DNA of 64,000 bases, taken from NCBI RefSeq assembly GCF_051401765.1, contig NC_135066.1, positions 24,431,501 through 24,495,500 of the forward strand, written 5' to 3'. The translations under genes and the position numbers were made by a program. Positions 22,921 to 34,090 of this stretch are shown in pieces. Numbering within the stretch: the first letter of the stretch is position 1; each line of letters starts with the position of its first letter. The stretch is from Calliopsis andreniformis (Eukaryota > Arthropoda > Insecta > Hymenoptera > Andrenidae). The notes beneath the pieces were generated by a model. That model did no database searches. It was given only the letters and a program-made list of their open reading frames with translations, and had not been told where the DNA came from.

Positions 22921-24389
22921 ACTTCATCATAGGAGGCCAAAAAACTGATAATCTCTTTTCGTATTTATCGATAGTATTTCTCAAGTAGAATTAAAAAATA
23001 TCAATTTTAACTTTAAGAATTCATAGTATCAAAAGTTATACGTATTTAAAGATGCATATTATACGGCTTATTTAGTGCTATACTGGCTCTGTTCAATGTC
23101 CGTGGGATTAAGTCGGCAAAGGAACTTATGTTTTTCGTAATATGTCATTTTGACGGCATAGATTAAAAAATAAATTATATTCACAATTTTCATTATTTTC
23201 TAAAAATATCATTTCGTTTAATTGCAACCATTAAAGTCACGTTAAATCAGTGTCACTTTTTTAGCAGAAACATCGCCATAAAATTTCGCAAATGTTAATC
23301 GGCGAAATCTTTGTCGTGAAAACGTATTCTTCCGCGTACCCAGTCCTTCGCAGCATATCAACTTGATTCAATTTTCTGCGCATGCGTATTGTTGGAGCGC
23401 GCGCTATCCGAGGAGAGTTAGTGGGGTTCGGCAGAAGTGGGGAAGGAAGTACATTTATACCTAGCACCTAGACCAAGCAGGACATTCAGTCAATGTACTC
23501 AGAACTGGGAAGTAAATATAAAAATAAACGACTTATACTCTAAATTGTGTTATTATTATTTGGGTGCAAGAGCAGCACACGCACCATCATCACCCATATT
23601 ACAAATTCAGGTGAACCTATCAAAGTGTTACACCCTCACCGATTTGGACGATTTTTAAGTATGCTATAAAGGACGATATTTTTAACAGTTTTTTTCTGTG
23701 AGAAAATTGGCGGTCGGCTTTAGATTTCGAGTTATTGAGGAAAAACTGTTGCTGCTACTATTTTGAATTCTACCTTTACGTGCACATTCGCAGCAGGATA
23801 TGCGTGAGTCGGTGGATGCCGCTCATCTAATGTTTCTATAAACACGTTGTGACGGTCAGGAAGCAGTGTATATGACGGGTGAACTTTTTAGGTTTCTAAT
23901 GACCTTGAAAAGAGTAAAACTCCGCCAAAATTAGTGTCAACCGAGGAGCCCCGCGGAGAAGCTGTTGATCATGTTGATGTGTACCATGCTGGGAGATTCC
24001 ACAGATCGGAAGGAAACAATATAAAACATACCCCCAACACCTTATAATATCCCATTAAGTCTAAGTTCACTCAGTGTACAAAGGTAACCTAAACCATTTT
24101 AGGCTAAAATGAGAAAATTCGTAACACAATATATTTCTCCCTCAATTCATTCCCAAGTTGACACTTGGCTAACTCAATTGTTCTATTTCTAAACAATCTT
24201 TTTCATTTTCCCGACAATCAATATTGGGTCATTCTACAGGTAATCGGACACTTTTCGGATTACCATTTCGAATTTTGTGGAAATTTGAACACGCTGTAGT
24301 CTTTAATGTTATTTAATGATATTTGACTTTAACGATATTTAGTGATATTTTCAAATTTTTCAATTCGTACTCGGTACTTAAAAAGATAA
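22921..24389. other. No gene recognised; contains an old dispersed repeat
   Basis: At 23636-23880 lies the partner of the diverged repeat at 17453-17690. A slightly GC-richer stretch at 23370-23460 has no recognisable content. The rest is AT-rich. Confidence 0.35.
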
Positions 24390-24397
24390 ATATACAG

Positions 24398-25435
24398 ATT
24401 AGGGGAGCCACATGCGATTTCAATAACCTTGGAATATATTGTCAATGTCATCATTCTGAACAACTTTTCCCTATACATATACTCGGCGGTCTCTTTTAGT
24501 TTTCGAGATATTCGCAAAAATGTTTTCAATATTAAAAAATGTGATCGCAGTTGGTCCGGGTTAGGTTCATTAGCGGGGAAGGGTTTGGGGAGGTGCGGCA
24601 GCCACTCCCCAAAATAATAGACACATTCCTACTTGTTTATTTATTTATATCTACAGTTATTTTCTATGTATGTGCCATTACTTGAAAAAAAGCATTCAGT
24701 CGTTCGTCAAAATCGAATGTTCTTTTAAATACAAATTCTGCCAGATAGTAGTTGAAATGATATCCTCTACGACTATATCTAGGAATATTGCCACGAATAT
24801 TTCTCCATAGTCTTTCAATATTCTGGGTATGGATACCTGTGATTGGATCAACGAAATTTTTTGAACGATTCACTACAAAATGTTGATATATATTTTTATC
24901 AATTTGTTCATATGCTTTCCAACAATCACTATGAATTATTGTGCCAGGATCAATCTTTTTTAATATAAGAGGCAGTAATACATCTGCTCTACGGGACAGA
25001 ATTGGTACTACAAATATCTTTTTTGTGTCACGGGCTATACCACCGAAAATCCATTGTCCCGTAATAAGTCGTGCACGACTATACTTTTGACGTCCAAATT
25101 TGGCTTCATCGATTTTTACAATAATTAATGCACCACTTTACGTTATAACGATTTTTTCGAAACTGATAATAATGAACCGTCTTTCCTCGAGTTCTTTCGA
25201 CATCATAAGAAATATTAACAATATAGGTTTCAACGAGAAAGCTAAACAGAAGCTCTCGCTAACGAATCTAACCCAGACCCATTTCGATCACTCTTTTCAA
25301 TATTGAAAACTTTCTTTGCGAATATCTCGAAAACTAAAAGAGACCGCCGGGTATATGTATAGGGAAAAGTTGTTCAGAATGATGACCTTGACAACATATT
25401 CCAAGGTCATTGAAATCGGAGGTGTCTCCCCTAAT
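24398..25435 (-). mobile_element. Merlin DNA transposon, internally deleted
   Basis: Left 24398-24590 and right 25250-25435 are inverted repeats of about 190 bp. Both begin ATTAGGGGAG and share the AATATGTTGTCAAGGTCAT-type, CTATACATATAC and CGGCGGTCTCTTTTAG blocks. Between them is the C-terminal half of a Merlin transposase on the minus strand. The flanks read ATATACAG on the left and CTATACAG on the right, 7 of 8 bases identical, in keeping with Merlin's 8-9-bp duplication. The right flank is also the first bases of foldback D1, so the order of insertion is not certain. Confidence 0.82.
24664..25137 (-). pseudogene. Merlin (IS1595-like) transposase, N-terminus missing
   Basis: An uninterrupted minus-strand frame of about 157 codons without an ATG. 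It reads KIDEAKFGRQKYSRARL (first catalytic Asp), GQWIFGGIARD, GTIIHSDCWKAYEQI (second Asp), FVDPITGIHTQNIERLWR (Glu of the DDE triad) and PRYSRRGYHFNYYLAEF. This is the core of the IS1016/IS1595-related Merlin family. The zinc-binding and helix-turn-helix N-terminus is absent because about 110 bp of unrelated or deleted sequence separates the frame from the right terminal repeat. The catalytic triad is complete, but no start codon remains, so it is non-autonomous. Confidence 0.85.
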
Positions 25436-25440
25436 CTATA

Positions 25441-26560
25441 CAGAGTGTAACAAGAATGTCGCAGTTCCTTAAAAGGGGTGATTCAAGGGGTGATTTGAAG
25501 CAACTTTTTCCTTAGCAAAGATGTAAGATGAGGCTTCGTTAACCAGTTATTAACGAGAAACACCGGCCAATGAGAGCACACGTTTGCCGCCCGAGCGACC
25601 GTGATAGCGTTGGGTACGCGCTGGGCGCCACGGTTGTACTCCGAACAAGAAGTCGGCATGTGTCGACGGAAATAGCATTAGTATGAAAATATTTGCATAA
25701 CGTATAAACGAAAAAGCAATGCAACAAAAGAAATGAACGGAGAATTGGAGAATTAACGTTGAAGATAGAAACGTTGAAAGTAGTCTGCGTTAGATTTAAA
25801 AAATAATAATCATTAATGAATTAAATGCAATTCATCTGTAGTTTGTAAATCTGTGTCACTGAGTCACTGTACCGATCCTGGTCACTGACCGTCGAAATGG
25901 TTTATGGTAGGGTAGAATTTTTTCAAAGAAGCTCCTTGTACCCCCCACGTAGTTTAAGCACCTCAGACCTTCCTTGTTCGGACACTCCGAGATCATGTCT
26001 CCTTCGAAACCAAAGCAATAAAGCCATAAATTACCTAAACGCGTGCCCTAGCATAAACCATTTCGACGGTCGATAACCAGGATCGGTACAGTGACCCAGT
26101 GACATAGGTTTAGAAACTACAGGTGAAGTTTGTTCTCCTCTTCCTTTATTTTTTGTTGTATTGCTTTTTCGTTTGTATGTTATGCGAATAAGAGATTTAC
26201 ATATTCGTATTCTTACGTTGCACGTAGTTTTCCTTGATTTTAAGTAATTATTCACTTCAAGTGATAAACAAAAAAAGGACTCGGTATTATTTATTATGTC
26301 GCTTTCAGTTTTCATACTTATGCTATTTTCTTCGATGTATGACGACTTTCTTGTTCGGAGTACAACCGTAGCATCTAGCGCGCGTATCCAACGCTACCGC
26401 GGTCGCTCGGGCGGCAAACTCGCGCTCTCATTGGGCGGTGTTTTTCGTTAATAACTCGTTAACGAAGCCTCATCTTACATTTTCGCTAAGGAAAAAATTG
26501 TTTCAAATCACCCCCTGAATCACCCCTTTTAAGGAACTGCGACATTTTTGTTACACTCTG
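25441..26560. mobile_element. Foldback element D1, arms about 480 bp
   Basis: Ends CAGAGTGTAAC...GTTACACTCTG lie between TATA tetranucleotides (TA target duplication). The outer 220 bp of the arms (25441-25660, 26345-26560) are close inverted copies. The similarity continues more loosely to 25920 and 26040, where a CACTGTACCGATCCTGG block on the left matches CCAGGATCGGTACAGTG on the right. It encodes nothing. It shares the GTTAACGAGTTATTAACGA core with foldback copies A, B and C, so it belongs to the same superfamily of long-arm elements. Confidence 0.8.
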
Positions 26561-26997
26561 TATAGGGTAGGACAGGGCTTAAAAGTCCACGGGTATAAAA
26601 GTCCACCATAAATAATCTGAAAAACTAGTGACGTATCGTTCTTTCTAACTATACGAGGGGAGAGAAGGGGGTGCGGGAGGCCTAATGAGGCATCGCTGGC
26701 AGTCAAGCGACGCCGCTAGCAGGAGATACAAGACCGCGTCTCAAAATTTTAACGTAAGTAAATTTTTTCATTATTATTCTTTTTAGTTTCGAGCAGTGTT
26801 ATTTCGGTTACCATGCCTAAACATAGTTTATTTGTATACGTGATGTATTTGTTTTTCACGATTTATTATTAGTTTTTAGTTAGTTTGAACGGTAATTTTT
26901 TTTATAACTTGTAAAAACACTTACACGTAGTTGGAGTGAAAAAAGTTTTCACCCCATTATTAATATATTGGTTATTAAAAACTTTTTTTGTGTTAGT

Positions 26998-28800
26998 ATA
27001 CGCAACTATAAAAGAAAATCTGATCGTGGAACTAAATCTGTAGAGTTGATGCAACGTGCAGCAGATTTAGTTATCAATGAAAATAAATCATTGAGGCAGG
27101 TATGTCGTGACTTTGAATTAAGTAAAACTTCATTGTCAAGATTTATTAAAAGAATGAAGAATGATCCTGTCAACTTGAGATTTGGCTATAGTACTCCAAG
27201 GCAGATATTTAATAAAGAATAAGAAGCCAGTTTCACAGAATATTTGCTTAAACGTGCACAAATTTTCCACGGTATAGGTCCTAAAGAAGTTCGTCGCATG
27301 GCTCATGACTGTGCCATTAAATATGAAATAAGTGTACCGGAAAAATGTCATACCAACAAAATGGCTGGTAGAGATTAGATGTCTGCTTTTCTTAAACGAA
27401 ATACAAGTCTCTCCATTAGAAAACCTGAAGCAACAAGTCTCAGCAGAGCTACGGCGTTCAACAAATCTAATGTGCAAGAGTTTTATACGAAATTAGCAGA
27501 AGTTATGGACCGAGTTAAATTTACAGCTTCTTCCATATGGAATGCCGATGAAACTGGCGTATCGACTGTCACCAAACCATCAAAAATAGTTGCTGCTAAA
27601 GGAAAGCGAAATGTTGGTTCAGTAACATCAGGTGAACGTGGAACCAATGTAACCCCATTAGTAGCGGTTTCAGCTACAAGTTCGTCAATTCCACTTATGT
27701 TCATGTTCCCTCGCAAAAAGTTTCAAGACCATTTCATTCGGGATGGTCCTACTGATTGCATTGGTGCTGGAAATTCTAGCGGTTGGATTACTAATGACGA
27801 GTTTCTCATATTTGTGCAGCATTTTATCAAGCACGTTAGGCCTAGTAAAGAATCACCTGTTCTGTTGGTTTTAGACAACCATTCTTCACACTTATCTGTA
27901 CCAACACTAGATCTGGCTAAAGAAAATGGAGTGGTGATACTCTCTTTCCCACCACATTGTTCCCACAAATTACAGCCACTTGACGTGTCGGTATATGGAC
28001 CTTTTAAAAGATATCTGTCTTCAGCTCAAGATGCATGGATGCAGAATAATGCTGGAAAAACAATGACTATATATGATATCCCTGGAATCGTCCGCACTTC
28101 TTTACCTTTAGCTTTGACACCGAGTAACATAATGAGTGGATTTGAAAAAACGGGCATATTTCCCTTCAACCAAGATAAATTTAACGACGCTGATTTTGCA
28201 CCTAGTTACGTAACGGATCGCCCCATGGAAACTGACAGTAATAAGCCCCAGCCATCGACATCGTCTACTCCTTTGCCAACAGTGTTGTCTAATCCACAGC
28301 CTCCAACGTCGTTGGACTCACAGTCATTAACATCGTATGATGCACAGATATCAACATTAATTGATCCACAGGGAGTTTTTTGCCCGAAATCGTACGACCG
28401 CTACCTAAAGCCGGACCACGAAAGTCAACTATTAATAGAAAACGCCGTAAAACTACTATTTTAACGGATACACCCGAAAAAGAAAATCTACGTAAAGACC
28501 AAGAAATCGCGAATAAGAAAAAGGCTAAAAGTGTAAACGAGAAAAGCAAAGCAAATGAAAAAGTTAAGCAAGTAAAAAAAAGCTATTTTACAAGAGGTTA
28601 CCAGTGATTAGTTAACCAGTTCTGATGATGAATACTTCTGTTTGATTTGCTGCGAGAAGTACAGTCACAGTGTTCCAGGTGAAGGTTGGATTCAATGCTA
28701 TTTTTGCAAAAAATGGGCCCATGAAAAATATATTTTAAACAGAGGTTGCATTTACTTTGTTTGTAATAATTGTGATTCAGGAAACGATGAGTCTGATTAA
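26998..28800 (+). pseudogene. Pogo-like transposase with C-terminal PHD-like finger, broken
   Basis: Domains in order: an N-terminal helix-turn-helix of the pogo type (RGTKSVELM, NKSLRQVCRDFELSKTSLSRF), the DDE_1 core with Asp at 27547 (WNADETG), 27874 (LVLDNHSSH) and 27982 ([12 protein letters not shown] spacing 35), a Ser/Thr/Pro/Gln linker, and a Cys-rich PHD-like finger (CLICCEKY...CYFCKKWAHE...CNNCDS) ending at 28800. Damage: in-frame TAA at 27220 and TAG at 27376 (at a conserved Trp), a frameshift in the T run near 28378, and another near 28610-28620. The expected start codon appears as ATA at 26998, or an acceptor AG just before it marks an intron. It is dead. Confidence 0.85.
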
Positions 28801-28971
28801 GATAAAATAGAGATACCAAAAAATGTTACTTATGTACATGTTATACTATACTGTAGTTATAATGAAAGAAGAATTTTATTTTTGTGTTACGTTTAAAAAA
28901 ATATCTGTTGCTTTTTGAAATATGAAAAAGATTTTTTTTGTTAATAACACTGTTTAACACGGGTCTAATTT

Positions 28972-29625
28972 TGTAAGCGGAAATAAACATTTCTTATAGA
29001 TTTCCGTTTCTTATAGTCGACGTGCTGATTACGAATATGCAAACCGTTTTTTTCCAGAACGTACAGTTTTTGAACAAATTATTTTTGAAAAAAATGACAA
29101 ATTCTCAACTTTGGGATTTTTTTGTGCTTTTACCGTAGTAGTTATTTAGTTGCTTTTTGCACGAAATGATTCTGCGGACTCTCCTGAATAAAATAATATA
29201 AATAGTTATTAGATTATAAACATCGAAATAGGTTTAAATAACAATTAAAGTGGAAAGGACACCCAAAACGCACCCATTTTTGCTGATATTTTTCACTTTA
29301 TTTTAAAAAGTAAGGGTCTAGGAGAACATTTGACTATACCACGCGATAGAGCAAACCTTTTTACTAAGAAAAACATCAAGCGAATGTCCAAAATTATTTT
29401 TGTTTTCAATATAGAAATAAAATAGTTTGACGAAACGCGCGGCGGCGACAGTGGTACTCAATGACGGCGTCGCGCGCGGAGGACGCCTCGCCTACCGTCT
29501 GCCGTTCAGTGGTTCCTATACGCGCACGGCACTCTTATTCTCTGGCAATATTATAATTAATTGACGTATTTATATAAATGTATTATTTAATTATTTATAA
29601 ATTATTGTCTCACAAATACAAAAAC
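28972..29625 (+). repeat. Left long terminal inverted repeat of family F
   Basis: Inverse of 31815-32449. The inner end is the AATTATTTATAAATTATT-CACAAAT block that also appears inverted at 31815. It contains a GC-rich GCGCGGCGGCGACAG patch that probably lies just outside the promoter of the gene. Confidence 0.85.
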
Positions 29626-29964
29626 ATTGACAATTAATGTACGTATCTAAATCTACTTTTTACTACAGCGAAAAGAGAATATGAAAGTGTATTACTTTCT
29701 TACGACGTTTACAAAGATTGGACTGGCTTTAATATTTTTAGATGTGTATGGTTTCTTAAACTAACAATGTCATAAAGATTTTTAACTATTTATATTAGAT
29801 ATCTGGACAATTTAGCGTTATTACCAAGCATCTATAAGATATATAGTCCTGAACGACCTTTACCTACCTTCGCTTAGCATTTTTCCGTAGTATGAAAATA
29901 GCCCCTGCCGGAGTGTCACCACGAAGTTATATCGGAATACGTGTGTCTTGTAAATTGTATAGTG

Positions 29965-29966
<2 letters not shown>

Positions 29967-30017
<51 letters not shown>

Positions 30018-30027
30018 TTATTATTAT
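29967..30027 (+). repeat. (TTA)n microsatellite
   Basis: About 20 units of TTA with one T-run interruption at 30006-30010, located in the 5' region of the family-F gene. Confidence 0.92.
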
Positions 30028-30133
30028 ACAATTAGGATTTGGGGTGTGTAGATTTTATTCCGAACATTTGTAGTGTTAGGTATTTTATAATTTAGTGGTA
30101 GTATTAACTTAAGTGCAATTAGGCATAGTGACA

Positions 30134-31786
30134 ATGTCTCGTGCGTGTGTAAACATAGCAGATAACTTTTGTTATGTGTGTGGCGAAGTAATTTTTAAGA
30201 ACTCGCGAAGAACTATTACGAACTCCATCAAAGAAGCTTACGAAAAATATTTTAATTGCAAATTTGGTGATCAAGATAAAGAATGGGCATCTCAAGCAAG
30301 CTGCTCCAGATGCGCTACAGCACTATTAGCCTATAAAAAAAAGGGGAAATAAACCATGCCTTTTGATACACCGATGGTTTGGATGGAACCAACAGACCAT
30401 GCCACAGATTGTTATTTCTGTCTCACAGACATACGTGGACACACTTTTAAAAACAGAGGAAGAATTTCATATCCGACTGTATCATCGGCTATACGACCAA
30501 TGTCTGCAGAAGATAACGCACCTTCAACACTTCCAGAAGCCACAACTGCCATTTCATCTTCGAATTCTGGTGAAAACACGGCTGATGAAGCCGATCATGA
30601 ACTTTTAATGGTTAACCGTCGTATTCATTTAATTAATCAAACGGATTTAAATGACTTGGTACGTGATTTAAATCTACCAAAAAGTAAAGCAGAGCTTTTA
30701 GCCTCCAGATTGCAGCAATGGAATCTTCTCACATCAGAAACGTCCATTACTCACTTCCGAAAAAAGAACGAAGATTTTAAAGAATGTTTTCTTACACACG
30801 ACAATATATGTGACTGTCCTCATGTCGAAATTGTATATGCCAAACTAGGTTACGTACAACAACCTAAAGAATGGAGACTCTTCATAGATTCTTCAAAAAC
30901 AACTTTAAAGGCAGTATTATTGCACAATGGCAATTTATATCCTTCTGTACCAATTGCATATGGTGCGAAAATAAAAGAAACGTATGATACTTTTAAAACA
31001 GTTCTACATAAAATTAATTACAAAAAGTATAATTGGCATATATGTGGAGATTTAAAAGTTATAGGCATATTAATGGGCTTACAAAGTGGGTACACAAAAT
31101 ACTGCTGTTTCTTGTGTGATTGGGATAGTCGAGCAAGGTCAGACCACTATGTCGTTAGAAAATGGCCAACAAGAAAAAGTTTCCGTCCCGGAAAAAAAAA
31201 TGTACAGAATATTAATTTAGTCAACAAAAAGAATATTTATTTGCCGCCGCTTTATATTAATCTGGGAATTATGAAAAATTTTGTAAAAGGTATGGACAAA
31301 AACGGAACAGCGTTCAAATATTTAAAACTGAAATTCACAGCTTTGTCCGAACCAAAAATAAAAGAAGGCATTTTTATAGGGCCACAAATTCGAACATTAA
31401 TGCTAGATGAAGAATTTACTAAAAAAATGTTACCTGCAGAAAAAAAAGTGTGGACAGCGTACAAAAATACCTGTAAAAACTTTCTTGACTCATATCGATC
31501 ACCAGATTATGAAAAAATTGTCGAAGAATTACTCCAGGCTGGCAGAGAATTGGGATGTAATATATCTCTAAAAATGCATTTCCTACACTCGCATATGGAC
31601 GTCCTTCCTGAAAATCTTGGAGATGTAAGTGACGAGCACGATGATCGATTTCATCAGGACATTAGTGTGCTTGAAAAACCTTATACCGGCAAAAATAGTA
31701 CTGCAATACTGGCAGATTACTGTTGGCAGTTACAAAGAGAATCAGAAGAATTAAACAAACGTCAGTCGGGAAGAAACTGCTTTTAG
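30134..31786 (+). CDS. Family-F putative transposase, one internal stop
   Basis: One frame of 551 codons from the ATG at 30134 to the TAG at 31784, interrupted only by TAA at 30350-30352. Six bases later an ATG (30356) opens a 476-residue frame. The N-terminal piece has CYVCGE and CSRC, and the next part has CYFC: three CxxC pairs, probably zinc-binding. In the 476-residue numbering the conserved core is WRLFIDSSK (Asp178), CGDLKV (Asp232), CCFLCDWDSRAR (Asp257) and SDEHDDRFHQD (426-435). The relic at 1-2243 keeps the same residues. I infer an RNase-H-like nuclease from the spacing of beta-strand-like segments ending in Asp and from the flanking inverted repeats. The family is common in insect predicted proteomes, but I know no established name. 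Confidence 0.75.
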
Positions 31787-31814
31787 GTAACGTATATTAA
31801 TTTTCACTGTTTCT

Positions 31815-32449
31815 GCATTTGTGAAAAAATAATTTATAAATAATTAAATAATATTTTTTATATAAATACGTCAATTAAGTACAATATTGCCAGAAGATAC
31901 GAGTGCCGTGCGCATATAGGGACCGCTGAACGAAAGGCGACAGGCGAGGCGTCCTCCACGCGCGCCGGCGTCATTGAGTACCACTGTCGCCGCCGCGCGT
32001 TTCGCCAAACTATTTTATTCCTATATTGAAAACAAAAATAATTTTGGACATTCGCCTGATACTTTCCTTAGTAGAAAGGTTTGCTCTATCGCGTGGTATA
32101 GTCAAATTTTCTCCTAGACCCTTACTTTTTGAAATAAAGTGAAAAATATCAGCAAAAATGGGTGCGTTTTGGGTATCCTTTCCACTTTAATTGTTATTTA
32201 AACCTATTTCGATGTTTATAATCTAATAACGATTTATACTATTTTATTCAGGAGAGTCCGCAGAATCATTTCGTGCAAAAAGCAACTAAATAACTACTAC
32301 GGTAAAAGCACAAAAAAATCCCAAAGTTGAGAATTTGTCATTTTTTTCAAAAATAATTTTTTCAAAAACTGTACGTTCTGGAAAAAAACGGTTTGCAGAT
32401 TCGTAATCAGCACGTCGAAATCTATAAGAAATGTTTATTTACGTTTACA
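31815..32449 (+). repeat. Right long terminal inverted repeat of family F
   Basis: Inverse of 28972-29625. It begins 29 bp after the stop codon of the family-F gene, so the gene's 3' untranslated region lies largely inside the repeat. Confidence 0.85.
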
Positions 32450-32843
32450 AATTTGAAAAAAAGTTAAAATTTGTCGAATAGTGATAATTACAGTACTTTT
32501 GACTTTTTGTTTTTGGAATAAAAATAAACTTCTGAATTTCATTAAATCAAATATTGTTATTATTTCATAAAACCTTTTTAAAATTAAAATTAAATACTGG
32601 ACCTTTTTGCCTCCTGGCTGTCTCTTTTTACCCCTACTATGGGGCAAAGAGAGACAGACGACAAGGTCTAAAAAAATTGTAAAATGACATATTTCTATTA
32701 TGATAATTCAACCAAAAATTGAGTTAAACATGGTCAGGTAACTGTTTGTTTGATTAGTATTGTATATTTTGATATAGTAGGCTCGGTTTTCACAGTATAA
32801 GTCGAAATAGTCAAATTGAACCTTTAAGCCCCGCCCTACCCTA

Positions 32844-33340
32844 CGCCTGGAGAAGATTTTCAGTGTCAACTATGTATAGATGCACATGTGTCTCCAGCGA
32901 AACGCTATGGATGTGGACTATGTTTACACGTGTGCACTTCACAATTACTGTTATCTTACACACCTCATCAATGTTTAACATTTATATTGGCTATTTAAGT
33001 ATTGATTTCCTCCGAAACGGCCATTTCGTCCGCCAATGATTGTGTAGTAGCATATCATCAATTATATTTGTGGTGTACGTACTGTCCGCGATACACTTGA
33101 ACGCATTCAGGACGGCACAGGAGCGAGAAGGGCTCAACATTCGTTCCGCTAATTCCAATCTTTGGTACTTATAAACGTTCACCTTTAGGCTTGACATGTC
33201 ATATACATTTGTATATGCATATGCATATATGTATATGCATTTTACATAGTAAGTAGAATCTTCGAAAATTGCACGCATTTTCCAGGTGAGTATCATCAAA
33301 GCGCGAGTACATACATTCTTCATTCATTTACGTCATATCG
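32844..33340. other. No gene recognised
   Basis: Unique-looking sequence after the pogo element, including an alternating purine-pyrimidine TATATGCATATGCATA tract at 33200-33240 that could form left-handed or cruciform DNA. Confidence 0.35.
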
Positions 33341-34090
33341 GCGCGTATACATACTGTGATGTGGTACCAGTGTCAGTTAAAAAGCCGAATCATTCCTAGA
33401 GCAAGAGGGGCCTTTAGTGAGCACTATCGAAAGTCTAACACGTTACTAATATCTATTTTACGCCCAAGCTACCTCGGTTATATCGGTGGCCGAGATGAGA
33501 GCATTGGTAGGAGACAGGGACTAAACAACATCGAAGCCATCAGAGCGGTCTCTTGCAGCGGATCTTCGGAATCGGAAAGCGACCAGAGTACCAGCCGCTT
33601 CAGGATCACTCCGCTCGGCGAGTGAAGCGATGCCTAAACTGGGAGGCTGTCATGACCCAACGAGCTGACTCAAGGAGGACGCACGATGGAAGGGCTGTAC
33701 CACGGATGCACAAGGATGCACTGAAGAATGGGAACCAGCCGACGCGCGCGAGATTGGCCATCTCGCTCCGCGTTCCGGGAAGAAGTCCTCCACGGAGAAG
33801 CGTAAGGACGCTGCTACGGAAGCCATCTCGTGGGAGACGATGGCAGCGAGCCCCGAAAGTAAAGCGTCTAATATTGCGCCTCGGATCATCGCCGCAAGAG
33901 TTCCAGGGGGACTCAATGGGTGCCTGCCAATCACCTATGTTTATTCTAACTGCCTCAATAATTATTGCTCGCGAGGTCGCGCGATACGAACGAGCCAATT
34001 GGGACACGGTGGGGAAGCATCCTGCCATATGCAGCGATCTCGGCCTTCTTCTTGTACGGGACGCCGACTAGGTCGCAGATGGTAAGTCTT
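33341..34090 (+). other. GC-richer coding-like block of unknown origin
   Basis: Several overlapping plus-strand frames (up to 172 codons, 33553-34071) and a minus-strand frame of 140 codons remain open. The composition is well above the local G+C. A Lys/Glu/Ala-rich frame (GKKSSTEKRKDAA) has the look of a real protein, and the block ends at a GGTAAGTC donor-like site at 34081. It could be a gag fragment or a host exon. No family was recognised. Confidence 0.3.

Larger units (their letters stand above)
28972..32449 (+). mobile_element. Family-F DNA transposon with very long inverted repeats
   Basis: Inverted repeats of about 640 bp, 28972-29625 and 31815-32449, match almost continuously. Landmarks such as CCACGCGATAGAGCAAACC (29339) and its inverse (32079), and the GTCCGCAGAATCATTTCGTG block (32257) and its inverse (29170), make this clear. 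Outermost bases are TGTAAGCGG and TGTAAACGT, and AATTT lies on both sides (28967-28971, 32450-32454) as a possible 5-bp duplication. The left repeat has an extra 13 bp near 29005. The single gene between the repeats is the family-F gene. The element sits inside the pogo element, downstream of its transposase stop. Confidence 0.85.
26565..32841 (+). mobile_element. Pogo-like element interrupted by family-F element
   Basis: The left end GGGTAGGACAGGGCTTAAA and the reverse complement of the right end GGGTAGGGCGGGGCTTAAA are matching inverted repeats flanked by TA (26563-26564 and 32842-32843). The pogo-type transposase lies in the left part. After its stop at 28800 the element is split at 28971 by a 3.5-kb family-F transposon. 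Without that insert the pogo element is about 2.8 kb, a reasonable size for this group. Confidence 0.85.
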
